Shown: positions 33,615-43,993, counted from the stretch's first letter. The stretch is 44,028 bases of DNA from Leyella stercorea (GCF_021531655.1 NZ_JADYUF010000031.1:1-44028); one strand, 5' to 3'. Notes: generated by a model from the sequence alone, not told the origin. Program-made: numbers and translations.

Positions 33615-36116
33615 ATGTACAAAATAACATGGGACAAAGAAACGGGAGGAGTACTGCTCCACTCTCGCATTGTGGAAGGTACGTTGGGTATCTCCCCCCG
33701 TCCTGTGTTCTTTGAGGAGCTGGACTTGTTGGGGCTTGATAAACTTGGATGGACTTATCCTCATGTGGAAGAGCCGATTATGTGGGCTGTCAACAAGCAG
33801 TATTGGTATAGGGGAGTGAGGCTCTTTGATGCCAAGGGCGCCAATATATACACCAAACCTACACTGGAGATACAACCTGGTATAGAACCAATGGAGTTGG
33901 TGCCTGTTGACGTGAAGAAGATGCTTCAGCGTACATCTGATTTGATGTTCGTATTGGAGAATGAAGCCATAGAATTTATCCGTGACACTTATTTGGCGTA
34001 TGCCAAAGCAAATAAAACCTACAACAAGGCTGATGCCAACAAACTGGACTTCGAGACGATGGCAGAGCGCGTGGAAAAGAAGAGCAAGCAACACATGGCT
34101 GTGGTTAAACAGGATTGTGACTCGTTCGATATCATGCCTCTTGCTACGGCAGAAAAAGAAGGCAAGCGTGTGCTGCTATCTACCAAAATAGACCGCTTTA
34201 TAGCAAGTTTCTCTGGTGGTAAGGATTCGCAAGTGGTACTCGACTTGTGTACACGTGCCATTCCTCCTACAGACTTTGAGGTCATTTATAGCGACACCGG
34301 CTATGAACTGCCTCCTTCTCTCGCTCTTTACAAAGACGTGGAGGCGTACTATAAAAAGAAGTTTCCTTCACTCCGTTTCCTTACAGCCAGCAACCACGAG
34401 TCGGTACTGAGCTATTGGGACAAGATTGGCACACCAAGTGACAATCACCGTTGGTGCTGCTCGGTGATGAAGACGGCACCGTTGTACCGAATGTTGAAAG
34501 TTGAAGGCAACAAGCAAGCACGTGTTCTGACATTCGACGGAGTGAGAGCGGAGGAGTCTGTAAGGAGAAGTGGATATAATCGAATTGGAAAAGGTGTTAA
34601 ACATTCGACTGTTATCAATGCAAGTCCAATATTATCTTGGTCTTCTGTTGAAGTATTTTTGTATTTGTTCCGCTATGGCTTCCCAATTAATATTGCATAC
34701 AGACGTGGTATAACAAGAGTTGGATGTATTATTTGTCCTTTTTCCTCTGAATGGAATGACATGGTGGTTAATCAAACTTTTCATGAAAAACTTGAGCCCT
34801 TTTTGTCACGAATTGAAGACAATGTAAAACGTAACAAGGTACAGGATTTTAGAAATTATATTGAAGATGGAAACTGGAAACGACGAGCCGGCGGTCGTGA
34901 CATTCATTCTTCCTCAGCTATTGACTTTCTGTCTTCAAAGCCAGACTTGAATGTCATGTTGATCAAACCACAGAAGCATCCTTTAACATGGATTAGCGCT
35001 ATTGCTCCATTTACAGGTTCTGAAAAACAAGGAGAACTCAAATACAGGAATGAAGTATACTCATACAAGTGTGAAAATAATGGTGATGTTTATAGTCTGT
35101 CTTTCAAAAATACAGCAAAAAGTTTAGCGTTGCAAGGATTGATAAAAAGGGCTTTGAATAAGGCCACATTTTGCATAAATTGTGAAGCTTGTGAAGTAGA
35201 ATGTCCGACAGGTGCATTATCTATTTTACCAAAAGCCGAAATAGACACTAATAAATGTATCCATTGTGGGAAATGCCTAAATTTCCATGAAACTGGATGT
35301 ATTGTAGCTCATTCATTAAAAATAACAGAAACACCAAAGAGTAAAATGAAACTGATTAGTTATAATAATTTTGGATTACGTGAAGAATGGTTAGACTACT
35401 ATATGTCTAATCATGACGATTATTTTCAGACAACAAATCATGGACTAAATGTCAAGGAGCAGTTGCCAAGTTTTGTAAAATGGCTTGTTCAGGCAGAAAT
35501 TCTTTCTGATACAAAGAAAAGAGAAATTACCCCATTTGGAAAGTTGCTTATCGAAATATATGAGAACAATCCAAGTTTAGTATGGCAAATTATTTGGATA
35601 AACTTGACGTACAATTCTCCTATAGCACATTGGTATTCGCAGAATGTTTCTTTCGGAAGCAATTTCACTGATGCTGATTTGAGAGAAGGGGTAAAGAATG
35701 ATTATTCCAGTGACAGCACAACAACGATAAAGAATGTTGTGTATGCTCTCACTCGTACATTTAAGGAGAGTCCTATAGGTGAGGAACTTGGTCAAATGAC
35801 TAAAGTTGATAAGAACACATATACTCGATCTGGATTTTCAGATATTGAGGTGGAAGCAGTCGCATATTCATTATACAAATATGCACAGATAAAGGAAAGC
35901 AACTTGATGAGAGTTTCCGACTTTTACAAAGCTGATGAAAAGGACGGAATATATAAGGAATTTGGTATTTCAAAAAGTGATTTGGAAAAGAAATTGCGTT
36001 TTCTTTCTTCTGATAGTCACAGAGTATTGGTGGCAGAACTAAATATGGGTTTGGATCATATTACACTAAGAGATGATTTAACTCCTGAAAAAGCTTTAGA
36101 GACATTAGCGAAATGA
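33615..36116 (+). CDS. brxP: BrxP, PAPS-reductase-domain protein of BREX type 4
   Basis: 833 residues. After an N-terminal region (1-190) comes a PP-loop/PAPS reductase (DndC-like) domain with SGGKDS at 200-205, four cysteines likely to bind a [4Fe-4S] cluster (C281, C282, C371, C374) and FDGVRAEESVRRS. A two-cluster ferredoxin domain follows (C520/523/526/530 and C548/551/554/562), then a DUF4007-like helical C-terminus (about 585-830). In BREX type 4, brxP takes the place of the PglX methylase. DndC relatives add sulfur to the DNA backbone, which suggests but does not prove a sulfur-based mark. The ATG at 33615 starts the conserved N-terminus; the upstream extension lies in the structured RNA. 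G+C drops sharply near 34,600. Confidence 0.88.
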   Translation: MYKITWDKETGGVLLHSRIVEGTLGISPRPVFFEELDLLGLDKLGWTYPHVEEPIMWAVNKQYWYRGVRLFDAKGANIYTKPTLEIQPGIEPMELVPVDVKKMLQRTSDLMFVLENEAIEFIRDTYLAYAKANKTYNKADANKLDFETMAERVEKKSKQHMAVVKQDCDSFDIMPLATAEKEGKRVLLSTKIDRFIASFSGGKDSQVVLDLCTRAIPPTDFEVIYSDTGYELPPSLALYKDVEAYYKKKFPSLRFLTASNHESVLSYWDKIGTPSDNHRWCCSVMKTAPLYRMLKVEGNKQARVLTFDGVRAEESVRRSGYNRIGKGVKHSTVINASPILSWSSVEVFLYLFRYGFPINIAYRRGITRVGCIICPFSSEWNDMVVNQTFHEKLEPFLSRIEDNVKRNKVQDFRNYIEDGNWKRRAGGRDIHSSSAIDFLSSKPDLNVMLIKPQKHPLTWISAIAPFTGSEKQGELKYRNEVYSYKCENNGDVYSLSFKNTAKSLALQGLIKRALNKATFCINCEACEVECPTGALSILPKAEIDTNKCIHCGKCLNFHETGCIVAHSLKITETPKSKMKLISYNNFGLREEWLDYYMSNHDDYFQTTNHGLNVKEQLPSFVKWLVQAEILSDTKKREITPFGKLLIEIYENNPSLVWQIIWINLTYNSPIAHWYSQNVSFGSNFTDADLREGVKNDYSSDSTTTIKNVVYALTRTFKESPIGEELGQMTKVDKNTYTRSGFSDIEVEAVAYSLYKYAQIKESNLMRVSDFYKADEKDGIYKEFGISKSDLEKKLRFLSSDSHRVLVAELNMGLDHITLRDDLTPEKALETLAK

Positions 36117-36565
36117 AAGCATTACTTGTTACATACACAGATATGATTCTTTCTTTAACATTGGGTAATTATAGAGGATGGATTTCGTTATCAAAGCCAC
36201 TATACCTTTTGTCTTTGATTGAATGTGTCAAGTATGGTAAGTTATGCTGTAATAAATTTAGCTTAGATGATGTTTACTTACAACAAATGTTTTTCTCACA
36301 ATATGAGAAGGTCTATGGTGAGAAAAAATATTGCTTGTCAACATTTCTTAAACCATTTTATCATCTTGCAAGTTCTCCATTCTATCATTTAATATGGAAG
36401 CGTGACTTTGAATCTCCGAGTATGTCATCCTCTCCTTCTGCCAAATACCTCCGCGAGAATCTTCTCTATGCAAAATTGGACGATGAGCTATGGGAGCTAT
36501 TACAAGACGCAGAGAACAGGGATTATATCAAACAGAACATCATCAGTCGATACCTGACAAAATAA
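36113..36565 (+). CDS. HNH-enzyme N-terminal (sulfur-binding-like) domain protein without nuclease
   Basis: 150 residues. Three blocks resemble the N-terminal DNA-binding domain found in many HNH restriction enzymes: SKPLYLLSLIE (27-37), PFYHLASSPFYHLIW (81-95) and LRENLLYAKLDDELWELLQD (113-132). I relate this domain group to the phosphorothioate-DNA (sulfur-binding) domain of type IV enzymes such as ScoMcrA; this is memory of the family, not a search result. The usual HNH nuclease that follows it is missing. The ATG overlaps the brxP stop in ATGA, so the two are coupled. Canonical BREX type 4 has no such gene. It may be a reader of the mark or an inhibitor. Confidence 0.6.
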   Translation: MKALLVTYTDMILSLTLGNYRGWISLSKPLYLLSLIECVKYGKLCCNKFSLDDVYLQQMFFSQYEKVYGEKKYCLSTFLKPFYHLASSPFYHLIWKRDFESPSMSSSPSAKYLRENLLYAKLDDELWELLQDAENRDYIKQNIISRYLTK

Positions 36566-36589
36566 CTATAACAAACCAATCATACACTT

Positions 36590-39500
36590 ATGGCAACTAA
36601 GTATGACGATATAATAAAGCTTCGTGGTGGCAAAGCCGCTTACGACATAGCAGAAGAAAAAAAGGGTGAATGGGTTTCGTTCATCCCCAATGAACAATTT
36701 AACAACGTGTTGCGTACGGTCATAAAGAGTGTGCGTGGAAACGACATTGACAACCACAAGAGTTTTTGGATAAACGGAACATACGGCACTGGCAAGAGCC
36801 ATGCCGTAGCAGTTGTCAGTCACTTGCTGGGTGATGCCGTGGAAGACATACGCCAGTGGGTGGACTACGAGTATAAGGACGCAAAGTTTGCCACACTCCG
36901 TCAAGCCATTTATTCACTTCGCGAGACGAAGCGTTTGCTCACGGTCAATGTTTATGGACTGGGAGCAATGACACATCCCGGAGACTTGGCTCTTGTGTTG
37001 CAGAAGGCGGTAACAGAAACGCTCCGCAAGCACAAGATAGAGATAGCTGTGCCGACGGATTATGAAAACTACATTGAGCAAATACACCAGAACCCGGAAA
37101 TATGGAATCATCTGATAGATACTCATACAGCTCTGTCGTCTGTTGTTGCCGACAGTGATCAACTGGCAGAAAGCCTGAAGACCGGCGACCTTGGTATATT
37201 CCACCGCGTGAGCGACACGCTGCGTGAGGCACAACTCGATATACGCCTTAACAACGACAATATCAAGCAATGGCTTTGTGAGGTGCAAGACCGTCTGACA
37301 GAGTTGGGAACGTATAACGGTTTGCTGATTGTTTGGGACGAGTTTACCGACGTTATGACCGACGCCATTGGTGTACCCGTGTTGAAACAATTGCAAGAGG
37401 TGGCTCAGAAGTTCATGAATGAGGACTGTAATTCCTACCTGTTCCTTATCTCGCATCCGTCTGCATTCAACGGCATCGACTCCGAACAACTGAAGCAGAC
37501 CGATGGGCGATACCACCGCATGAAGTACAACATGGAATCTGTATCGGCATTCAAGATTATGTCGCGCAAGTTTGAAATCATTGATGAGGAGCGCCATGCC
37601 CAGATGTGCCAGCAGTTCTATACGATGAATCCGCAACTGCTTGACATCTTTACAGCCACCAGCAACGACCAGCAGTCCACCCGTGAAGACCTATTTAATC
37701 TCTATCCCCTGCATCCGGGTACAGCTAACCTAGCCACTCACTACGCTACTGTGGTAGGCTCATCGAGCCGAAGCGTATTCGAGTTTTTGGGACAGAATGA
37801 TTCCATCCGCGATTTTCTTGACAGCGAGGAGAGTTTCTTGAACCGTGACACCATCACGGCAGACTATCTGTGGGACTATGTATTGAAGGTGTTCCAAGAC
37901 GATGTGACCAACTATGGAGCCGTAACGGAACGCTACAACTCATACAAACTACAGGTCAGCAATGAAGGTGCAGCCTATTTTGCTGTATTTAAGGGAATAT
38001 TGTTGCTCAACGCCTTCAACAATGTGTCGGGAGAGAACAACAACGGACTGGTAACACCATCGGAGGACAACATACATGCCCTGTTTGCTGGAACACGTTA
38101 TGACAGTGAGGTGGACACAGTACTACAGTGGTTCAATGAACAAGGCATCATACAACGTGCGCCAGGCGGATTGTACTCAGTACAGTTCTCTGCCCTGCCT
38201 TCAGGTGAGATAGAAGAAAAGAAAACAGAGATGCGCAATGTGCAGTATCGCTTTACGGAGCAGATACTTAATTTCTCAGATGCAGCCAGCACGGCTTTTG
38301 AGAAAAAGATGATGCAGAAAGTGATACGCCCATATGGATTCAAGTTTTTCTCCGACCATCAGAACGAAGCCGTGCTCAGAAGCCAAATTAAGAATGCACG
38401 AAAGGATACGAAGACGAGCACCATGTTCTTCGCTCTGCTGATGGCAAGAAACAACGCTGAACTTGGCGTGCTGCGCAGTTTTGCAGAGAAATGTGCCGAA
38501 GACGAGAACGACAAAGACCTGAAGAATATTGTGTATCTTGTGTTTGACGAGGTGTTTACCGATGCTAAGTATGAGCAGTTTATAGAATATCAAGCCAACT
38601 ATGCATGTGCCAGCAGCCATGGCTTCCTCGATCAGCAGAAAGTACACCGCGACCATGCGGTGTCGATGGTAAAAGAGTGGATGGATAGCGTGCAGCGTGG
38701 CAATGCCATTGTGTATATAAATGGTGAAGATAAACAGCCCATTTCCGTTAAGCATCTTTCAAGCATTGTCAACAGTGTGATATCTCCGACCATATTTCCA
38801 TATGGTCCGGATGCTTGTGAATTGTTACGTCAAAAAGCACCGTCAACATTCTGGCGCCAACAGAACTCGAAAGAGATTGTGCGTACATTCATATTTGCTA
38901 CTTCAAAGGAAGAACTGGCAACCATAACCGCTCAGATGCGCCCTATACAATATCTTGTACAAGAGTGCTTGGACGACAACATGGAGTGGAAGGGCGATGT
39001 GCCAGAGAACCATCCGTTCAAGGTTGTATATGACAAGGTGCAGAGTATCATCAAGTATGCAGACAAGAGCCTGCCATTCAACTTTGATGATAAATTTTCT
39101 GTTCTGCAGAAGCCCCCATACGGCTTATACGGTAGTTTTGCTCCAATGGCAATGATGGCTTTTGCCCTGAAGTCTTGGGCAAACAAAATATTCGATATGC
39201 AGGGCAAGCCACGCGACAAGAATGCATTAATTGACGATATCGTATGGCTGTTCAAGGTGTGGGATGACAAAAAATCGAACAGTAAGCTGAACTTCAAGTT
39301 CCAAACACCCGAAGAAGGCAAACTGTGCAAAGACCTCATATCGCTTTTCAAGCTGAACAACAAGAACAATGACTATTCGGATGTGACCAGTCTGAAAGAT
39401 GCCCGTTACGCCATAACATCAGAGTTTCTTGGCAAGAAAGGATATCCGCTGTGGACGGTGAAATACGCCTCGGAAGCTGCTTTTGCCAGTTTGCCAGTCA

Positions 39501-40075
39501 TGCTGAACATTACGGATGAAGAGTGCAGACTGATAGACAATATCGTCACCATCTGTATGGAACGCGACCTGCGGAATCCAGCGTTGGTAAAGGATACTAT
39601 AGACCTCATCTCTGAACTGAGGTTCGAGATGAAGAACATCCTCAATGTGGATGCAGCCTTCTCTGATGGCTTTAAGAATTATCTGATGCAGCTTGACTTC
39701 ATCAACATACAAGAAGATGAAGTGGATGACGTGAAGCACTTCATCGAGCAGAATCTACAATCAACAGTAGGTTATTGGACTGAAGAAGAGGTGGAGAAGA
39801 AGGCATTACAATGGAATTCTGCAAGAAGTTCATCTGCAAATGGTCAGCAAAAAACAAATGGCAATGGTTGGCAACAAAGCAACGACATAGTTTCCGAACC
39901 GCCTACCAATAATACTGTACAAACATCCTATACGGATTCTAACGCATTGGAGGAGAAGCGCAAGCAAGCAAAAAAGCACATTTCAAGCATTGTTTCCCTT
40001 GATGATGCAAAGGCTCTGCTGACCCGACTGTGTGACGAATGTGGAGAGTGGCTGTTGGACAAGATAAACGGTTAA
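36590..40075 (+). CDS. brxC: BrxC, large ATPase of BREX
   Basis: 1161 residues. Walker A GTYGTGKS at 63-70 and a Walker B-like LLIVWDEFTDV near residue 245-255 mark the N-terminal ATPase; long helical regions follow, with a charged, low-complexity segment near residues 1085-1135. This is the conserved BREX ATPase. It forms, with PglZ, the core of all BREX types. PglZ begins 4 bp after its stop, so they are one transcript. It starts 24 bp after the small sulfur-binding-like gene. Confidence 0.92.
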   Translation: MATKYDDIIKLRGGKAAYDIAEEKKGEWVSFIPNEQFNNVLRTVIKSVRGNDIDNHKSFWINGTYGTGKSHAVAVVSHLLGDAVEDIRQWVDYEYKDAKFATLRQAIYSLRETKRLLTVNVYGLGAMTHPGDLALVLQKAVTETLRKHKIEIAVPTDYENYIEQIHQNPEIWNHLIDTHTALSSVVADSDQLAESLKTGDLGIFHRVSDTLREAQLDIRLNNDNIKQWLCEVQDRLTELGTYNGLLIVWDEFTDVMTDAIGVPVLKQLQEVAQKFMNEDCNSYLFLISHPSAFNGIDSEQLKQTDGRYHRMKYNMESVSAFKIMSRKFEIIDEERHAQMCQQFYTMNPQLLDIFTATSNDQQSTREDLFNLYPLHPGTANLATHYATVVGSSSRSVFEFLGQNDSIRDFLDSEESFLNRDTITADYLWDYVLKVFQDDVTNYGAVTERYNSYKLQVSNEGAAYFAVFKGILLLNAFNNVSGENNNGLVTPSEDNIHALFAGTRYDSEVDTVLQWFNEQGIIQRAPGGLYSVQFSALPSGEIEEKKTEMRNVQYRFTEQILNFSDAASTAFEKKMMQKVIRPYGFKFFSDHQNEAVLRSQIKNARKDTKTSTMFFALLMARNNAELGVLRSFAEKCAEDENDKDLKNIVYLVFDEVFTDAKYEQFIEYQANYACASSHGFLDQQKVHRDHAVSMVKEWMDSVQRGNAIVYINGEDKQPISVKHLSSIVNSVISPTIFPYGPDACELLRQKAPSTFWRQQNSKEIVRTFIFATSKEELATITAQMRPIQYLVQECLDDNMEWKGDVPENHPFKVVYDKVQSIIKYADKSLPFNFDDKFSVLQKPPYGLYGSFAPMAMMAFALKSWANKIFDMQGKPRDKNALIDDIVWLFKVWDDKKSNSKLNFKFQTPEEGKLCKDLISLFKLNNKNNDYSDVTSLKDARYAITSEFLGKKGYPLWTVKYASEAAFASLPVMLNITDEECRLIDNIVTICMERDLRNPALVKDTIDLISELRFEMKNILNVDAAFSDGFKNYLMQLDFINIQEDEVDDVKHFIEQNLQSTVGYWTEEEVEKKALQWNSARSSSANGQQKTNGNGWQQSNDIVSEPPTNNTVQTSYTDSNALEEKRKQAKKHISSIVSLDDAKALLTRLCDECGEWLLDKING

Positions 40076-40079
40076 ATCT

Positions 40080-42497
40080 ATGTATAAGGAGTTTGGTACA
40101 TTGGAAGACCTCTGTCATGAAATAGAGGTCGACAAACATTGGACGGGAGCGGAGAGCAGTCTCCGCAACCGCTATCCAATACGTTTTGTATTGTTTGAGA
40201 ATTTTGGCGACTTTGGCGATTTCGTGCAAGTGTGCCAAGACCATGACGTGTATGTGCAAAGCATAGAAAAATGGATGAAAGACGGACAGGACGACAAACT
40301 TATCACCTATTCGCAACTTGCCGCATTATTCGAGGCTTACATTAAAAGTCTGCCTGCAAACGATTTCGTCATCGCGCCATTTTCGGAGATAACAAGATTC
40401 TATGACAATGCACATTACGCTGAGTTTGATTCGTTGCTGAAGACAATACGTCTTATCCAATCACCGGAAGAAGCCCAACATGATCACCAGCGTATATACG
40501 TGCCTGTCATCGGTATGCAGAGCAAGGTGAGCAAATTCAAGGACGATCCAAATATCCACATATGGGAATACCGCTCTGGGACAGAGTATGACAACTATCA
40601 CCTGATTCTTACGAAGGGAACAACATACGGTGTGAAAGGACTTGAAGAACATTATACGCTGTGTGAAGACCTACGCCATTGGATTGCCCTTTGGAAAAAT
40701 GTGGGTGCCAAGATAAAGCCGCAGATTATTTGTACATCAAAGTGTATTTTCGCCAACAGTAATAATGCCCAGCCAGACAATGCCTTCAAGTATACGATTT
40801 GCAACAATGCGTTTGAATTCTTGACCAAAGGACTCTGTATTGATTTTGGCAAATTGAATGCAAGAGAAGAAGATATGCCGTATTGGGAAGAACTGGCTTC
40901 CAATATTGATGTGGCAGATTTTGATTTTGACGCTTTTGTCAATCAACGGTTCAATACATCAAGTTTGAATGAAGAGAATGCCTTTGTGCAGACATGGTTT
41001 GAATATAGGGATGAGTTTTCACGCTGGCTGCTGAAAACTTATTTTGTATGGAAAACAGAGGAATGCAATTATCTCATTAGGGTCTTGGAGAACGTTGCCT
41101 CTTTGGGCTCGTCAGATTTGTTCTCACAAATAGCTACCCAAATCTTTGAAGAGTCTCTTGACGAGACCAGTATTAGCCAACGTTTGGCTCTGCTTAGAGA
41201 AGCAAAAAGACAGCATGTGCAGATAACGAGTTTGGCAGAACAAAAGGTTAAGGCAAAGTTGTCGGCAATGGCTGCTGATCCAGAACGTGGGCCATTGTTT
41301 GCGATGAAATATATGTCACCACTCACTTTGTCAGAACAATGTCTTATGACGGAATGGGTTGGTCACGGAAAGATAGAAAAGAACTATATAAAGATTCTTT
41401 TCCCTGAATTGTATGCCTATTTGTTGCCTTCAAGTGTGCAAACAGAGAAAGTCAATGGTTGGATAAATGAATATTTCCAGGAATATTGTCTTTCAAAAGT
41501 GGGAAATAGTCAAACAGAAAACCTGACAAACAAGCTCAAGGAACTTAATGCTTCACAAGTCAGTTTTGAGACATGGCGCAATGGTTTCAAGACTGTAAAG
41601 ACATTCATGCACAACAGGCAGGATATTGACATTTACTATTGGATAGATGGGCTTGGTGTAGATTGGATTCCATTCATAACACGAGTTATTGAAAAACACA
41701 AGGCAGATGGAGTGTTCTTGAATGAAATTTATGTCGCAGCTTCAGAATTGCCTACAGTCACTTCCGTAAACAAGACGAAGTTGGATGAGATGGCAGATGG
41801 CAAACTGGTGAAAATCGGAGATGTTGATAAGTTTGCACATACGCCGAAAAAATATCCTGCATACCTTATTGAGGAGTTTCGAATTGTAGAAGATGCCATT
41901 TCGAAAGTTCTCTCGCTGTACAATGGCAAGAAGATAGCATTTGTCTCTGATCATGGAGTCAGCTATATGGCACAGTTCGGAGCAGGACTTAACCTCGCAG
42001 GCGTGGAGACAGATCATGCTGGACGTTGTGGACATTGGCTCAAAGGGTCTGCTCCGGCAGATAATAACTATGTTGTTTTGGATGATGGCCAGACTCTGTG
42101 TTCATTGAATAACAACTCTCTTTCCACCAAAACGCCAGTGGGACAGGGTGCTCATGGAGGCGCAACACCTGAAGAGGTACTTGTACCTATCATAATTGTT
42201 TCCAGTCAAAAAAATGCAAATGTATATTCTGCGAAATTGCAGTCAAACGAAATTGTTGCAAGTAGCCCCATAGTAAGATATACGATAAAGGGAATCAGCA
42301 GCATAGACACTCCATATGTAACATACAATGGTGTTGACTATGAGCTTCACAATATGGATGGAGATGTTTATGAGAGTGAACGATTGAATCTCGTCAGCAC
42401 TTCAACAAGAATAATCCTACATATAGGAGAATTTAAGCAAACAGACAATCTGAGCATCAACACTGGTGTTCAGGAAGACGACTTATTCGGATTTTAA
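40080..42497 (+). CDS. pglZ: PglZ, alkaline-phosphatase-superfamily protein of BREX
   Basis: 805 residues. The C-terminal half has the PglZ/alkaline phosphatase-like fold with acidic metal ligands in YWIDGLG (D523), VSDHG (D624, H625) and DHAGRCGHW, spaced as in the family. The N-terminal half is a helical region specific to BREX PglZ. It is required for BREX defence; its reaction is not clear. Only 3 bp separate it from brxL. The second half is more AT-rich than the first. Confidence 0.92.
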   Translation: MYKEFGTLEDLCHEIEVDKHWTGAESSLRNRYPIRFVLFENFGDFGDFVQVCQDHDVYVQSIEKWMKDGQDDKLITYSQLAALFEAYIKSLPANDFVIAPFSEITRFYDNAHYAEFDSLLKTIRLIQSPEEAQHDHQRIYVPVIGMQSKVSKFKDDPNIHIWEYRSGTEYDNYHLILTKGTTYGVKGLEEHYTLCEDLRHWIALWKNVGAKIKPQIICTSKCIFANSNNAQPDNAFKYTICNNAFEFLTKGLCIDFGKLNAREEDMPYWEELASNIDVADFDFDAFVNQRFNTSSLNEENAFVQTWFEYRDEFSRWLLKTYFVWKTEECNYLIRVLENVASLGSSDLFSQIATQIFEESLDETSISQRLALLREAKRQHVQITSLAEQKVKAKLSAMAADPERGPLFAMKYMSPLTLSEQCLMTEWVGHGKIEKNYIKILFPELYAYLLPSSVQTEKVNGWINEYFQEYCLSKVGNSQTENLTNKLKELNASQVSFETWRNGFKTVKTFMHNRQDIDIYYWIDGLGVDWIPFITRVIEKHKADGVFLNEIYVAASELPTVTSVNKTKLDEMADGKLVKIGDVDKFAHTPKKYPAYLIEEFRIVEDAISKVLSLYNGKKIAFVSDHGVSYMAQFGAGLNLAGVETDHAGRCGHWLKGSAPADNNYVVLDDGQTLCSLNNNSLSTKTPVGQGAHGGATPEEVLVPIIIVSSQKNANVYSAKLQSNEIVASSPIVRYTIKGISSIDTPYVTYNGVDYELHNMDGDVYESERLNLVSTSTRIILHIGEFKQTDNLSINTGVQEDDLFGF

Positions 42498-42500
42498 ATT

Positions 42501-43940
42501 ATGCAAGCAACTATCACACAAAAGATTCGGGAGCAGTTCTCCTCGATGGCTATATATAAAGACCCTGCATCAACCAACAGCTTGTTTGCCGGGCGAAACC
42601 TTCCGTCATTTGTAAAAGACTTTATTCTAAAGCGGTTTATCAATGCGGATGGAAATGTCAACCGTGCTGAGTTGACAAACTTCCTTGATATGGTCATACC
42701 GCAAAAGCAGACAGAGGTAAAAGACCGTTTGGCTTTTGGTGAGGAACTTACTTTGCTCACACGTTTCATCATCTACATAGACTTGGTGAAAGGTGTGCGC
42801 AGATTCGGAATCCCTGATCTTGGCATCAAAATAAATGAAGGACAAATACCTGAGTACGTTTACAAAAATCATCAAGGCGAACTCGTTGATGGTGAGAAAT
42901 GGGGAATTATAAAACTTTCTGTACTTCCTGATGAAGATGGAAAGAAAAATCATGTTGAGATGGTTGATTACAAACCATTCAAGCCTTACCGCAGTGTTGA
43001 CATTAATTACTTGCGAAACGCTCGTGCAGTTTTCTCAACGGAGGAGTGGATAGATGTGCTTTTGTCGTCTATGGAATATGAAGCTGATGGTTTTGAGACA
43101 ATGACACAGAAAATGGAGTTCTTGACACGTCTTCTTATTTTTGTCGAGCCTCGATTGAATGTTATAGAACTTGCTCCAAAAGGAACGGGTAAGTCATTTG
43201 TGTTTGGAAACCTCTCAAAGTATGGATGGCTTGTGAGTGGTGGTAAAGTTACACGTGCCAAACTTTTCTATGATAAGGCAAAGCAACAGAATGGTATTAT
43301 CAAGAACCATGATTTCACTGCCTTTGACGAGATTCAGACCATTATATTCCAGGAGCCAGCAGAAATACAGGCTGCTCTCAAATCGTATTTAGAGTCTGGT
43401 AAAACAACGATAGACAACAATGAATTCTGTTCAGAGTGTGGGCTTATGATAATGGGCAATATACCTCTTAACGAGCAGCGCCGACCTTTGAACTACCGAT
43501 ACTTTGATTCTTTGCCACAGTCATTCCGCGAATCTGCTTTACTTGACCGTTTCCATTGTTTTATTGAAGGTTGGCACTTGCCTCGTATCAACAAAGGCAT
43601 TATTTACAAAGGGTGGACATTAAATGTAGAATACTTCTCTGAAATACTACATTCGCTTCGCACTCAAAATGTATATGGACTATTGTTTGACGAATTAGTG
43701 GGATGTGACAAAAATGCTGATACACGAGATTTCAATGCGGTTAAGCGTATAGCAGTAGCATACATGAAGCTATTGTTTCCTCATTGGACTCATGTTGAAG
43801 ATGTAAACATTGATGATTTTGACACTTACTGCCTACAACCGGCTATTCGTCGTCGTGGCATTATAAAGGAACAATGTCATTTCATTGATGTTGAATTTAA
43901 GACTGTTATGCCTGATTTTTGGATAAAGACAAATATGTAG
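42501..43940 (+). CDS. brxL: BrxL, AAA+ protein of BREX type 4 (short form)
   Basis: 479 residues. Walker A PKGTGKS (226-232), Walker B FDEIQ (D276/E277) and a later sensor region mark the AAA+ core; an N-terminal region (1-200) binds DNA in better-studied homologues. The protein ends soon after the AAA+ core, so the Lon-protease-like C-terminal domain of the roughly 670-residue type 1 BrxL is absent. The short form is expected for this BREX branch and is not a truncation, judging from the intact ending and stop. It is the last gene of the operon, 3 bp after pglZ. Confidence 0.88.
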   Translation: MQATITQKIREQFSSMAIYKDPASTNSLFAGRNLPSFVKDFILKRFINADGNVNRAELTNFLDMVIPQKQTEVKDRLAFGEELTLLTRFIIYIDLVKGVRRFGIPDLGIKINEGQIPEYVYKNHQGELVDGEKWGIIKLSVLPDEDGKKNHVEMVDYKPFKPYRSVDINYLRNARAVFSTEEWIDVLLSSMEYEADGFETMTQKMEFLTRLLIFVEPRLNVIELAPKGTGKSFVFGNLSKYGWLVSGGKVTRAKLFYDKAKQQNGIIKNHDFTAFDEIQTIIFQEPAEIQAALKSYLESGKTTIDNNEFCSECGLMIMGNIPLNEQRRPLNYRYFDSLPQSFRESALLDRFHCFIEGWHLPRINKGIIYKGWTLNVEYFSEILHSLRTQNVYGLLFDELVGCDKNADTRDFNAVKRIAVAYMKLLFPHWTHVEDVNIDDFDTYCLQPAIRRRGIIKEQCHFIDVEFKTVMPDFWIKTNM

Positions 43941-43993
43941 AATAATAACTGCGAAAGAGGGTGTGTCAAAACTCCCTGATTCTTAAAAAATCA

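Noticed and set aside
42501..43940. brxL as a truncated gene
   Set aside because: It lacks the Lon-like C-terminus of type 1 BrxL, but the frame ends cleanly and is followed by a terminator, so the short form is taken as native to type 4.
43950..43980. Insertion sequence end after brxL
   Set aside because: GTGTGTCAAAA resembles element ends, but the window stops before a second end or any transposase could be seen.
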